64,000 nucleotides of DNA from Acidobacteriota bacterium (GTDB taxonomy: Bacteria; Acidobacteriota; Blastocatellia; Pyrinomonadales; Pyrinomonadaceae): contig JADJOS010000001.1 of assembly GCA_016713675.1 (NCBI GenBank), forward strand, positions 806,001 to 870,000, read 5' to 3'. The notes under the pieces were generated by a model that searched no databases, had not been told where the DNA came from, and was given only the letters and a program-made list of their open reading frames with translations. Below, piece after piece: positions 54,871 through 63,166 of this stretch; within the stretch, counting starts at the first letter, position 1, and each line of letters opens with the position of its first letter. A program made the position numbers and the translations under genes.

Positions 54871-55413
54871 ATGGAGACTCTTGAAACAGCAACACTAGCC
54901 GCAGGATGTTTTTGGTGTGTCGAGGCGGTATTTGACGATCTGGTCGGGGTCGAAGACGTCGTTTCGGGCTACAGCGGCGGGCATACTGGGAATCCGACCT
55001 ATCAGCAGGTGTGCAGCGAGACGACCGGCCACGCCGAGGTCGTACAGATAACGTTCGACCCGACGCAGTTAAGTTTCAAAGAGCTGCTGCAGGTATATTT
55101 CACCGTTCACGACCCGACGACCTTAAACCGCCAGGGCGGCGACATCGGTACGTCCTACCGCTCCGCGATCTTTTATCATTCGGACGAACAAAAGCGCGTC
55201 GCCCACGAGGTCATCGCCGAGATCACCGCCGAGGGCGTTTATGACGCTCCTATTGTCACCGAGGTCACCGCGTTCGACAAATTCTGGCCTGCCGAAGATT
55301 ATCACCAGGAATATTTCGCCAACAACCCAAACCAGCCATACTGCGCCGCCGTCGTCGCGCCAAAGGTCGCTAAGTTCAGACAAAAGTTCACCGCACGTCT
55401 AAAACGAAAATAA
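54871..55413 (+). CDS. msrA: Peptide-methionine (S)-S-oxide reductase
   Basis: About 180 residues. The catalytic Cys is in AAGCFWCVEA, near the N terminus. The rest matches MsrA: GYSGGHTGNPTYQQVCSETTGH is the core, followed by HDPTTLNRQGGDIGTSYRSAI and AEDYHQEYF. It repairs methionine sulfoxide in proteins. Starts at 54862 or 54835 are also possible; 54871 (METLETATLAAG) fits the family start. There are two extra Cys (QVC and PYC), which may be the recycling cysteines. Confidence 0.95.
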   Translation: METLETATLAAGCFWCVEAVFDDLVGVEDVVSGYSGGHTGNPTYQQVCSETTGHAEVVQITFDPTQLSFKELLQVYFTVHDPTTLNRQGGDIGTSYRSAIFYHSDEQKRVAHEVIAEITAEGVYDAPIVTEVTAFDKFWPAEDYHQEYFANNPNQPYCAAVVAPKVAKFRQKFTARLKRK

Positions 55414-55440
55414 CAATACGTTAAACAGTGCAAAAACTGT

Positions 55441-55470
55441 TTGACACACCTCGCCGTTTTTTGTTATGTT
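55441..55470 (+). promoter_or_regulatory. Candidate sigma-70-type promoter of the surface-protein gene
   Basis: TTGACA (55441-55446) and TATGTT (55465-55470) are separated by 18 bp, 119 bp upstream of the ATG at 55589. A small hairpin, AAACAGT ... ACTGTTT (55423-55442), overlaps the -35 box. A weaker TTGACA at 58375 is similarly placed before the second surface-protein gene. Confidence 0.5.
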
Positions 55471-55588
55471 GATTATGGCAAGCTTGTCATTTCGGTGATG
55501 AGCTATGTCCGCCTCACACTGATCTCCCTTTCCGCATTTCCTTTCCACGTCTTACCCATATCCTTTTCTTAGAGGTTTAACAACGACT

Positions 55589-58276
55589 ATGTCCAATTTG
55601 TTTGGTAATTCACGGCACCTGGCCGCTCTATTCCTATTTGCGTTGTTTCTTTCGGCAACCGCGATCATGTGGCAGACAACGTCACATGCACAGAAGTTCG
55701 AACTTGCCGGTGATGAATATTCGCGGGTAATGATCGATGATCTGGCTCCCGAGGCAGGAACGATCTCAGGCCGTGTTTATCAGGATTTCAACGGCAACGG
55801 TGCTTACGACACGACGGCAGGGCTCAATTCGATCGACGTCGGCGTCGCCGGAGTGACAGTCTCGGCCTTTGATCAGAATGGAGTTGCACGGGGTTCGACA
55901 ACGTCGGCCGCGAACGGCACGTTCTCGCTCGCCGCGACAGGAACCGGCCCTTACCGGATCGAATTCACAACACTGCCCGCCGGACACACACCGTCGGCAC
56001 GCAGCACTGATTCAGTGCTCGGCGGTTCGGCGGCCGATTCGGGCTCGACCGTGCAGTTTGTCAATGATCTGAATACCTCTAACGTCAATCTGGCTCTCAC
56101 CCGAGCTGAGGACTATTGCCAGAACAACCCGACCGTCGTTGTTTCACGTTACGCTCAGGGAGCCTCGAACGGCCAATACAGCGCCAACGCGGTCCTCTAC
56201 GATTTCCCCTACAATGCGGGCACGACCTACACCGATACGACGATCGCAAATTACGATAATCCGCTGACCCATTCTCTGACGACGACGGCCGCCACGGTCG
56301 GCACGATCTATTCGATCTCCTACAACAGCTCGACAAATCGCATCTACGCGGCTTCGTACTTTAAAAAGCATTCGGGCTTCGGCCCCGGTGCCGATGGTAC
56401 GCTCAACACGTCGGACGATCCCGGAGCGATATATGTCATCAACCCGGCAACGAGCGCCGTCACGGCCACATTTACGCTGCCGAATGCCACCACAAACAAC
56501 CACGACGTACTCGACTACGGCGCGGACAACGGTGACACCGGCTGGAACGGCGTCGGCAAGAGCGGCATCGGCGGCATGGACATCGCCGACGACAACAGCC
56601 GCCTTTTCGTAATGAACCTCCAGGACCGCAGCCTCTACGCACTCAATCCGACCACGGGAGCAAGCCTCGGCAACAGCGTCTCGGTCACGACCCTGACATT
56701 GCCGACTCCGGCAGGCTCAGCGACCAATTGTTCGACAGGTTCGGGCAACACGAACAAGCGCCCGTTCGCGGTCAAATATTATCGCGGCAGCGTTTACATC
56801 GGCGTACTTTGTACGGCTGAGACAAATCAGAACGCGGCAAACCTCTACGCTTACGTTTTCCAGGTCGATCCGGCCACGCTTGCAATCACATCGACGCCTG
56901 TATTCAGCACACAGCTTAATTACAGCCGCGGTTTTGCCGATCCGGGCGAGGCAGCCGAGTGGCGACCTTGGGTGACAACGATCCAGGCGAACTTCGCATA
57001 TCCGCAGCCGATGTTCACGAGCATCGAATTTGAGAACGGTAATCTGATCATGGGCATTCGCGACCGTACGGGCGATTCGTCGCTCGACGCGGGTCCGGAT
57101 GATAAGCGAACCGCCGGCGACACGCTTCGTGCATGCGGCACATTCGGCTCATGGACGCTCGAATCGAACGGCCGCTGCGGCGGGACCGGCTCGGCTCCGC
57201 AAAACACCGGCCAAGGCCCGGGCAACGGCGAGTTTTATCACAATGACGATTTTTGTTTGACTCCGAACGGAGCGAACTATCACGACGAAGTGACATGGGG
57301 CTCGCTGATGTACCTTCCCGGCCGTCAGCACGTGGTCACAACGCTCCTCGACCCGATCAGTCGAATCATCGACAACGGTGCAACATTCGACGGCGGGCTC
57401 CGCTATTTCAACAACAACACCGGCAACGCTGAGCGTGCCTATCGTATCTACAACGGACTCGGCGGCGTTGGCCAGCCTGATTTTGGCAAGGCGAACGGCC
57501 TCGGAACGATGTCGGCGTTGTGCTCGGCAGCACCCATCGAGATCGGCAACCGCGTCTGGCGTGACAACAATAACAACGGCGTTCAGGATCCGGGCGAACC
57601 GGGAATCGCGGGTGTGCAGGTCCGTTTGTTCAATGCCTCTAACGTCGTGGTCGGCACGGCCGTGACCGATGCCAACGGCGAATACTACTTCGTCGGCAGC
57701 ACCGCGGCGGACGGCAACACCGGCGACAACATCGGCCAGGTCAACGGCGGGATCGGTTTCAGTACCGCGTATCAGATCCGTTTTGACCGTATTGCCGATT
57801 ACCTCACCGGCGGCCCGCTCAACGGCCTGACGCTGACGGCTGCCAATGTCACGTCGCAATTGGGCGATGATGATTCGTCCGATTCGGACGCGGCCCAGGT
57901 TATCAATCCGACGGGCTCGCCCAACGGCAATTTTCCTGTCATCAATGTCACGACCGGCGGCCCCGGATCGAACAACCACACATTCGACACAGGTTTCTAC
58001 ATTCCGGCATCAGCATCAGGTGTTTACGTTTCGGGCAGAGTTTCGCTCGCGGCGGGAAATGGCATCCGCAATGTTCAGGTCGCCCTCGTCGAGGCCGACG
58101 GAACGCTGCACGTTACCAAGACCGGCTCGTTCGGTTACTACCGTTTCGAAGACATCCCCGCCGGCCAGACCGTCATAGTCAGCGTCGCGGCGAAACGCTA
58201 CACATTCAACCCGTCCACACGCATTGTCAGCCTGAACGAAGATCTGGCCGACTATGATTGGGTCTCGGACGAATAA
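55589..58276 (+). CDS. Large secreted surface protein with SdrD B-like domains and a C-terminal carboxypeptidase-regulatory module
   Basis: This 895-residue protein has a signal peptide (about 1-35). An SdrD B-like domain near residue 58 (ISGRVYQDFNGNGAYD) and a second near residue 650 (IGNRVWRDNNNNGVQDPG) both carry Asn/Asp-rich calcium-loop motifs. A central region of about 450 residues is propeller-like with IYVINPATSAVTATFTL. The last 85 residues (VYVSGRVSLAAGNGIRNVQV and on) form a carboxypeptidase-regulatory-like module ending in DYDWVSDE. The same module ends the protein at 58544. It is probably a surface or secreted structural protein, perhaps substrate-binding. Confidence 0.8.
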   Translation: MSNLFGNSRHLAALFLFALFLSATAIMWQTTSHAQKFELAGDEYSRVMIDDLAPEAGTISGRVYQDFNGNGAYDTTAGLNSIDVGVAGVTVSAFDQNGVARGSTTSAANGTFSLAATGTGPYRIEFTTLPAGHTPSARSTDSVLGGSAADSGSTVQFVNDLNTSNVNLALTRAEDYCQNNPTVVVSRYAQGASNGQYSANAVLYDFPYNAGTTYTDTTIANYDNPLTHSLTTTAATVGTIYSISYNSSTNRIYAASYFKKHSGFGPGADGTLNTSDDPGAIYVINPATSAVTATFTLPNATTNNHDVLDYGADNGDTGWNGVGKSGIGGMDIADDNSRLFVMNLQDRSLYALNPTTGASLGNSVSVTTLTLPTPAGSATNCSTGSGNTNKRPFAVKYYRGSVYIGVLCTAETNQNAANLYAYVFQVDPATLAITSTPVFSTQLNYSRGFADPGEAAEWRPWVTTIQANFAYPQPMFTSIEFENGNLIMGIRDRTGDSSLDAGPDDKRTAGDTLRACGTFGSWTLESNGRCGGTGSAPQNTGQGPGNGEFYHNDDFCLTPNGANYHDEVTWGSLMYLPGRQHVVTTLLDPISRIIDNGATFDGGLRYFNNNTGNAERAYRIYNGLGGVGQPDFGKANGLGTMSALCSAAPIEIGNRVWRDNNNNGVQDPGEPGIAGVQVRLFNASNVVVGTAVTDANGEYYFVGSTAADGNTGDNIGQVNGGIGFSTAYQIRFDRIADYLTGGPLNGLTLTAANVTSQLGDDDSSDSDAAQVINPTGSPNGNFPVINVTTGGPGSNNHTFDTGFYIPASASGVYVSGRVSLAAGNGIRNVQVALVEADGTLHVTKTGSFGYYRFEDIPAGQTVIVSVAAKRYTFNPSTRIVSLNEDLADYDWVSDE

Positions 58277-58337
58277 TTTTTCCAGGCAAAAACTGTCCTA
58301 TATGCGGGGCTGCCGAGCGTTCGGCGGCCTCACTTTT
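58274..58337 (+). terminator. 3' region with degraded intrinsic terminator
   Basis: The stem GGGCTGCCGA (58307-58316) pairs with TCGGCGGCCT (58321-58330) with a wobble and one mismatch, followed by CACTTTTTTGG. The segment 58274-58325 is identical to 59828-59879 downstream of the next gene. The homologous copy there has a perfect stem. Confidence 0.7.
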
Positions 58338-58543
58338 TTGGAGTTCGATCACAGATCGCGGCGTTAAATTGCGATTGACACCAAATAGTTCGCCCTGTTA
58401 ACCTATTAATTGGAACGATGGATAGGCCGATGATCCCAGGCCGCGTTCGTCCTCGCCAAACCCTCCTCTCAATTTCAGACAATATCAGATCTAACGGCTG
58501 CTATTTCGTTGGTTTTTGAAATAGCACAACTGCATTAAATATT

Positions 58544-59830
58544 ATGACCAACTCTATCTCTGTAATCAGCCGCAAGGTTGCGACATCCTTTTTTACCCTA
58601 GTGCTGCTGATATCCGCTGCTTTCGGGCAGGATCTTCGTTCAAAAGTTCAGGAGCAGGAATTGCCTATGGACGGAGCCAAAACGGAAAGTGCAGAACTCG
58701 TTCCGGTACTTACGATCACACCGATCACATGGGGCGTCGTCGGGCTCGACAGCAACAATTTGACAGTGGGCCCGAACCATTTCCCGGTCGGTGCCCGTGT
58801 CTGCAATACCGGCGGTGATCCCGCGGTGAATGTCGCCTCGACGTTCGTCTGGGACACGGCAAACGCTTTGATAAATCTGCGGACCGGTTCGAGTTCGTCG
58901 CTCGCCCTGGCATCGCTGGCGGCGGGGTCATGTACCGATTTTTATTACGAGATCGAGATCACGCGAAACGCCGCAGCATACAACACGACCCGCGGATTTC
59001 ACATCACGGCCACTGCCGATACGCTCGGCGTCATCAGCACGCCGACGCCTCGCGAGATCTTTGTCGAAAAGCTGGTCTCGCAGAACAGAAACAGCGTCAA
59101 CTCGATCAAACTCAACGGCGCCACCATACCTTTCGGCGGCACGATGAACATGGTCGTCGGCAACACCTACACGATCGAGCTCAACGCCTCGACCGCTACC
59201 AATGGTTACGAGCAGATCGAGAGTTTTATCAATCTGCCCAACGTGATCTTTCAGACGCTGGGCGTAACATCGACCTACACAGCACCGGCGGGCTACACGG
59301 GCACCAAGCTCTACGAGGATGCCTGCGGCTGGGATCCGGTTCCGACCAGCCCCGATTACCGATCGTGCATCGGCCCGGCGAATGTGCCTACCGGAAACAA
59401 AGCGGGCGGTACCGTATCTATTACCTACACCGTAAAGGTCCTGTCGGGTGCCGGAACGGCAAGTACGCTCAACACGCTGATCTATGACTTCTCAGGCAGC
59501 AGCTATCACTACAATAGCGACTTTTCGTCAACGTTCGTGATCGCGTCGATCACCAATCCGCCGTCGGCGGCAGGTGCATATGTTTCGGGCCGCGTCTCGC
59601 TCGCTGCGGGCAATGGCATCCGAAATGTCCAGGTCGCGCTCATCGAGGCGGACGGAACCGTCCACCTCACAAAGACCGGTTCGTTCGGCTACTACCGTTT
59701 CGAAGACATCCCGGCAGGCCAGACCGTCTTGGTAAGCCTGACGTCGAAGAGCTACACCTTTAGCCCGTCCACCCGCATTGTCAGCCTGAACGAGGATCTG
59801 GCAGACTTTGATTGGGTCTCGAACGAGTAA
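58544..59830 (+). CDS. Secreted protein with C-terminal carboxypeptidase-regulatory module, paralogous at its end to the preceding protein
   Basis: The 428-residue protein has a signal peptide (about 1-28). The main part (about 50-345) is beta-rich with DUF11-like character (GARVCNTGGDPAVNVASTF, VEKLVSQNRNSVNSI). The last 85 residues, AYVSGRVSLAAGNGIRNVQV to DFDWVSNE, are near-identical at protein level to the end of the 895-residue protein. The module probably mediates anchoring or export, as shared C-terminal modules often do; this is inference. It is followed by a strong intrinsic terminator. Confidence 0.78.
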   Translation: MTNSISVISRKVATSFFTLVLLISAAFGQDLRSKVQEQELPMDGAKTESAELVPVLTITPITWGVVGLDSNNLTVGPNHFPVGARVCNTGGDPAVNVASTFVWDTANALINLRTGSSSSLALASLAAGSCTDFYYEIEITRNAAAYNTTRGFHITATADTLGVISTPTPREIFVEKLVSQNRNSVNSIKLNGATIPFGGTMNMVVGNTYTIELNASTATNGYEQIESFINLPNVIFQTLGVTSTYTAPAGYTGTKLYEDACGWDPVPTSPDYRSCIGPANVPTGNKAGGTVSITYTVKVLSGAGTASTLNTLIYDFSGSSYHYNSDFSSTFVIASITNPPSAAGAYVSGRVSLAAGNGIRNVQVALIEADGTVHLTKTGSFGYYRFEDIPAGQTVLVSLTSKSYTFSPSTRIVSLNEDLADFDWVSNE

Positions 59831-59860
59831 TTTTTCCAGGCAAAAACTGTCCTATATGCG

Positions 59861-59891
59861 GGGCTGCCGAGCGTTCGGCAGCCCTTTTTTT
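59861..59891 (+). terminator. Intrinsic terminator after the second surface protein
   Basis: GGGCTGCCGA (59861-59870) and TCGGCAGCCC (59875-59884) form a perfect 10-bp stem with a GCGT loop, followed by seven T. Confidence 0.93.
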
Positions 59892-60004
59892 GTTACCAAA
59901 ACTCCCCTCCTTGGAACGGTTGCGGTGCTATGCGCAACACTGGCACGTCGTTTGTGCCAGAACGAGGGGGGTGGCACCGCCTCGGTGACGGGGTGGTTCG
60001 TCTG
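59892..60004. repeat. REP-like palindromic element
   Basis: ACTCCCCTCCTTGG near the left end and AACGAGGGGGGTGGCA further right form an outer imperfect stem. CTGGCAC and GTGCCAG (around 59940-59960) form an inner 7-bp stem. The right part, GACGGGGTGGTT, resembles the REP sequences associated with RAYT transposases. It separates two convergent genes. Confidence 0.55.
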
Positions 60005-60283
60005 TTACAACTTCCCAAATAACATCAGCACACCGATGACGATGAACGCCACTGCGACGATCCGCTGCAGCCACTCGACGGGAACCCACTGGCTGAGGAC
60101 ACCGCCGAACAGCACGCCGAGCAGCGTCACCGTGATCAGTGCAAGGCTCGCCCCGAGAAAAACGGAGATCTTCGACTCGGTACTCGCCGTCATCGTGATC
60201 ACCGCAAGCTGCGTCTTGTCACCCAGCTCAGCCAAAAACAAAGTCAAAAATGCCGTCCCAAATATTTTCCAGTCCATTTTCAC
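60005..60283 (-). CDS. TMEM165/GDT1-family cation transporter, single-domain
   Basis: This 92-residue membrane protein has three transmembrane helices. The conserved ELGDKTQ motif (E-x-G-D-K-T) lies at the end of the first helix. Single-repeat UPF0016/GDT1 proteins usually work as dimers or with a second copy, and some homologues export Mn2+ or Ca2+. No second copy is adjacent. The start could be at Met1 or Met3. It is convergent with the surface-protein gene, with the REP-like element between. Confidence 0.88.
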   Translation of the reverse strand: MKMDWKIFGTAFLTLFLAELGDKTQLAVITMTASTESKISVFLGASLALITVTLLGVLFGGVLSQWVPVEWLQRIVAVAFIVIGVLMLFGKL

Positions 60284-60324
60284 AGTTTAAAGCACAAAAG
60301 GGTGAGTTTGAAAAAGCATCTGCA

Positions 60325-60462
60325 ATTTATAGCTCGATCCCGGCGGCATCAAATGTTTATAGCTAGAAAATGCGCGAAGAATGGTGCGACCCCGGCCGGG
60401 GTCGAATGTTTCTTCATAACCTCGGATTCTATAAACATACGACGCCTCCGGCGTCGTTAACC
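60325..60462. repeat. Cluster of palindromic repeats (three related units)
   Basis: Three short palindromes lie close together. The first is CGATCCCGGCGGCATC (imperfect). The second is CGACCCCGGCCGGGGTCG (perfect, 18 bp, about 60387-60404). The third is ACGACGCCTCCGGCGTCGT. Each is flanked by AATGTTT-type or TATAAACAT-type words (ATTTATAGC, AATGTTTATAGC, CTATAAACATACG). The arrangement resembles clustered REP elements, and it lies between the GDT1 gene and the terminase remnant. Confidence 0.6.
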
Positions 60463-61171
60463 TTCAAAAGATCCTCGAGTCTTCCTCAAAACCCAAACGC
60501 CTTCTTACTCGGCTGCGAGAGCATATTTACGGCCAGCGAGACGGCATCGACCTGATCGTCGTGGCGGCCGGTCGGGAAGCGTGCGACCTCGTCGACAAAT
60601 TCGTCGATCCACGGCCCGCGAACAAGGTAGACCTTGCCCTCTTCGGCCAGATTTAACCAAGCGAGCGCTCGTGTCAGCTTGTCTACATCAACCTTGACCT
60701 TCCGCAGTGCGATATGCCCGAACCGCATGTCACGCCTGATGTCCTGCACAAAAGCCGCTCCGTGCAATGCCGATTCGATGCCGTGTTCGGTACTGCGTTC
60801 GTCACGCATCCGCTCGATCGCATAACGCCGCTGCTCAGGATATTCGATCCGAGCCCGCATACCGTCGGCGATGTATAGGTTGCCGAGCTTGTCCTTTGCA
60901 CACCGAAACGACGCTGTGTAATCTGCCGAGGTCCGCGTCGAGACCGCCAGGTCATAACCGCGTTTCCAACGCAGATTCGGCGGAGCTTCGTCCACGATAT
61001 TCCGAAACCATTCCCGTTTGAACCGCCCGCCCTCCGCCGGAGCAGGCGATTGCTGATATAGTGCCGAGAACGAATAAGACCCGAGCTTCCGCTTTATTCG
61101 CTTAAGAGCCTTCACGTCATACCTCTCCGGACACAACGCCTTCCCCGGCTTACGGCCAAGCGGATCGGACG

Positions 61172-61235
61172 AATTGATAATTGAAAGTGGAGAATTGAGA
61201 ATCTGCTCTTCATTGTCAATTCTCCATTATCAATT
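61172..61235. repeat. Miniature palindromic element inserted in the terminase gene (AATTGATAAT type)
   Basis: This 64-bp imperfect palindrome has terminal AATTGATAAT (61172-61181) complementary to ATTATCAATT (61226-61235) and inner GGAGAATTGA (61189-61198) complementary to TCAATTCTCC (61216-61225), with a 7-nt bulge on one side. Being 64 bp, it shifts the terminase frame by one. It is AT-rich compared with the surrounding gene. Confidence 0.85.
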
Positions 61236-61560
61236 TCGCTTTCGGCTATCGCCGGAAGCGAGACCACTTCCCGCTTCTCCCCGCCGTCCTCCATCTCTTT
61301 CAGCAGCCTTCCGGCCAGATCGTCCTCATGCCAACGCGTCTGAATAAGGATGATGGCCGCGTCGGGCTCTAAACGCGTGTAAATATCGTCGTTGAACCAA
61401 TCCCAAACGCGGCTTCGAAACACTTCGCTCTCGGCATCGGCCCTGTTCCTCACCGGATCGTCGATCACGACCAGCCCGGCACCAAACCCCGCGATCCCGC
61501 CTCCCACGCCAACCGACCGCACAACGCCGCCGCCCCGCGTTTCCCACTCCGAAGCAGTGT

Positions 61561-61643
61561 TCAGAGTGCAAGCTTTAGCTTGTCTCTTACTCTTTCCTCC
61601 CGCTTCATCCGTCGCCGAAAACAAGCTAAAGCTTGCACTCTGA
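61561..61643. repeat. Miniature palindromic element inserted in the terminase gene (CAAGCTAAAGCTTG type)
   Basis: Perfect 23-nt inverted arms at 61561-61583 and 61621-61643, containing AAGCTTTAGCTTGT and its complement, flank a 37-nt centre. In the terminase frame it encodes an extra stretch, ATDEAGGKSKRQAKACTLNT, where homologues have none. Confidence 0.88.
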
Positions 61644-62207
61644 GCGACGATTCTTTTGATCTTCCGCGAAAACTTATCGGCTAAACGTTGATTGTAACTG
61701 CCCAAGATCACGTTCAGCCTCAGATCTCTCAGCAGCCGCCATGCTGTATACCTGATCGTCACCATCTCGCTCTTGCCATGCCGCGGCGGCATAAATATCA
61801 TCAGCCGCTTCGTTTCCCCCCGCGGTCACACTCGCCAGGCGTTTATAAATATGCCGCTGAAACGGCCACGCCCATTTCCACTCCGGAAACTCCGCTCTTA
61901 GCCAGCCCGGAAATTTTGCTCGTTCGCCGGCTGCCCGTCGGCTCCGGACCTGTTCGAGACGTACCCGCTGCTCAGGCGTCAACATTGCGTCCCAACCATA
62001 CCGCTCCGGCCACGCCGACCTTGGGCCTGAAGAAGTGCTTCGCCTGTAGAGCATGTTCCGGTGAAACCGCCAGCCTCTTGCCCTTACCTCGCATTCGATC
62101 TGTTCGTGTTGCAGCCCGCCGTGCTTCAAATAGCTCTCGCAGGCGTCATCTATCATTTTTTGTGGAATATCTTCTCGCATAACTCCTCGCGGCCATGCCG
62201 CTATGTT

Positions 62208-62591
62208 TCAGCCTTGGCGTTTTCGCCCGATGTATGTGACAGCCTTTAGGTCCAGCATCAACAAGCCGTCCTCGATGACCGGTGTGTTGAACATCAACGT
62301 CCGCTCGATCTCGATGCCGTAGCGTTTACAGAATCGGTTCGCTCGCAATAAACGGTACTTGTCTCGAAAATTCGACCTGAACGGGATCGCCTTTGGATGT
62401 CGCGGATGCACCGGCCGAACGCCGATCATTCGTTCTTTCCGCTTATACAACAGCATCGCGGCGTTCGGATCGCCCAGATCTTTCATCGCCTTCGCCCCAA
62501 GAGATATCTGCCCGACACGGCTCATCGTCACGCGCAATTCGCCGTAGTCTGTGCGCGGCCCGTATTCGAACTCTTCCCATTCTTCTTCCAT
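62208..62591 (-). CDS. Small protein of unknown function, probable part of the mobile-element remnant
   Basis: The protein is 127 residues when started at 62591, which has GAGGG 8 nt upstream (ATGs at 62606 and further upstream are in frame; the open frame extends to 62930 through tandem repeats). It reads MEEEWEEFEYGPRTDYGELR and continues with VRPVHPRHPKAIPFRSNFRD and YIGRKRQG. It is basic after the first 20 acidic residues and could bind DNA. No family is recognised. It lies just upstream of the terminase remnant on the same strand. Confidence 0.6.
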   Translation of the reverse strand: MEEEWEEFEYGPRTDYGELRVTMSRVGQISLGAKAMKDLGDPNAAMLLYKRKERMIGVRPVHPRHPKAIPFRSNFRDKYRLLRANRFCKRYGIEIERTLMFNTPVIEDGLLMLDLKAVTYIGRKRQG

Positions 62592-62694
62592 AATTTGGTC
62601 CCTCATTTTCAAACAAAAGATCTGCGGGCGAAAAATGCCCGTAAATAAACGTTGGCGCATTTCGACTACCAATTTAAAGCCGACTTTTCGCGCT

Positions 62695-62771
62695 TTGACG
62701 TACTTTGCAGGTTTTGTATCAAAATGCAGGTTTTGACGTACTTTGCAGGCTTTGTCGTATAACGCAGAGCG
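62695..62771. repeat. Tandem 19-bp iteron-like array (4 units)
   Basis: Units begin at 62695, 62714, 62733 and 62752, each exactly 19 bp apart. Units 1 and 3 are TTGACGTACTTTGCAGG plus TT or CT (18 of 19 identical), unit 2 is TTGTATCAAAATGCAGGTT, and unit 4 is a degenerate TTGTCGTATAACGCAGAGC. The array lies between the small unknown gene and the permease gene. Confidence 0.85.
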
Positions 62772-62923
62772 TGCAGACGGGCTGAGCCGGTTAGCAGATG
62801 CCAAAAATGATGGGCGAAAAAATGGGAAAATTGGAAAGCCGTTGATCGCTGGAAAGCGATGGGAAAATACCTTTTTTTGGACACGATACTCTTGACGAGA
62901 GGTAAAGATCGGCAAAAAACCAA

Positions 62924-63031
62924 TTGTCACAGACCGGTTTCGGATTGTCGCTGATGCACTTTTGCGTTGTCGCAGACCATCGAAATAGTTGTCGCAAATG
63001 ATCTCAAGACTGTCGCACGTTCAAGCAGATC
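62924..63031. repeat. Phased iteron-like array with about 21.5-bp period (5 units)
   Basis: The word TTGTCGC (variants TTGTCAC and CTGTCGC) begins at 62924, 62945, 62967, 62989 and 63010, with spacings of 21, 22, 22 and 21 bp, two helical turns. Units 1 and 3 extend to TTGTC-CAGACC. The regular phase suggests protein binding on one face of the DNA. Confidence 0.8.
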
Positions 63032-63166
63032 CGCCTCCGGCCTCCGGTCTCCCGTCGTCCGTCTTCTTCACGCCTTGCATCTTTTCCTGATTTGGTTCAA
63101 AATTCGCGGTAACCCAACCGTTTAGACAAGTTAGCACTAGCAAAATTTAAGGCAGCGAGGACCGTT

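Larger units (their letters stand above)
60486..62180 (-). pseudogene. Phage terminase large subunit, broken into three reading frames
   Basis: The gene reads as three parts. Part 1 (from 62180, MREDIPQKMIDDACESYLKH) runs to a G-run at 61816-61821. Part 2, in the next frame, has LMIFMPPRHGKSEM (Walker A-like), then FGAGLVVIDDPV (Walker B-like) and RWHEDDLAGR. Part 3, after a 64-bp palindromic insertion (61172-61235), reads SDPLGRKPGKALCPERYDV, then GYDLAVSTRTSADYTAS and GRHDDQVDAVSLA, the nuclease domain. A second palindrome (61561-61643) sits within part 2 and adds about 28 codons. The terminase cannot be functional as read. No portal, capsid or integrase gene is adjacent, so this is a prophage remnant. 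Confidence 0.82.
62592..63166. other. Gene-free region with two iteron-like arrays
   Basis: This 575-bp region contains the 19-bp array (62695-62771) and the 21.5-bp array (62924-63031), separated by about 150 bp in which I see nothing clear. The last 135 bp before the permease (63032-63166) hold only the likely promoter region and GAGG 6 nt before the ATG. Confidence 0.5.

Noticed and set aside
59941..59960. TGGCAC-N5-TTGTG, resembling a sigma-54 promoter
   Set aside because: The -12 element has GT instead of GC, and the sequence is the stem of a REP-like palindrome (CTGGCAC/GTGCCAG) between two convergent genes, where no promoter is needed.
61112..61801. The middle terminase frame as an independent complete gene
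   Set aside because: Its N terminus lacks the start of the terminase fold and its last 30 residues come from a palindromic insertion. It is part of one broken gene.
62592..62930. N-terminal extension of the small gene at 62208 to a 240-residue protein
   Set aside because: The extension is the translation of the 19-bp tandem array and AT-rich spacer. The internal ATG at 62591 has a good ribosome binding site.
62695..63031. CRISPR array
   Set aside because: Repeats are directly adjacent (19 bp period) or 21-22 bp apart with only a 7-10 nt conserved word, leaving no spacers. No cas genes are present.
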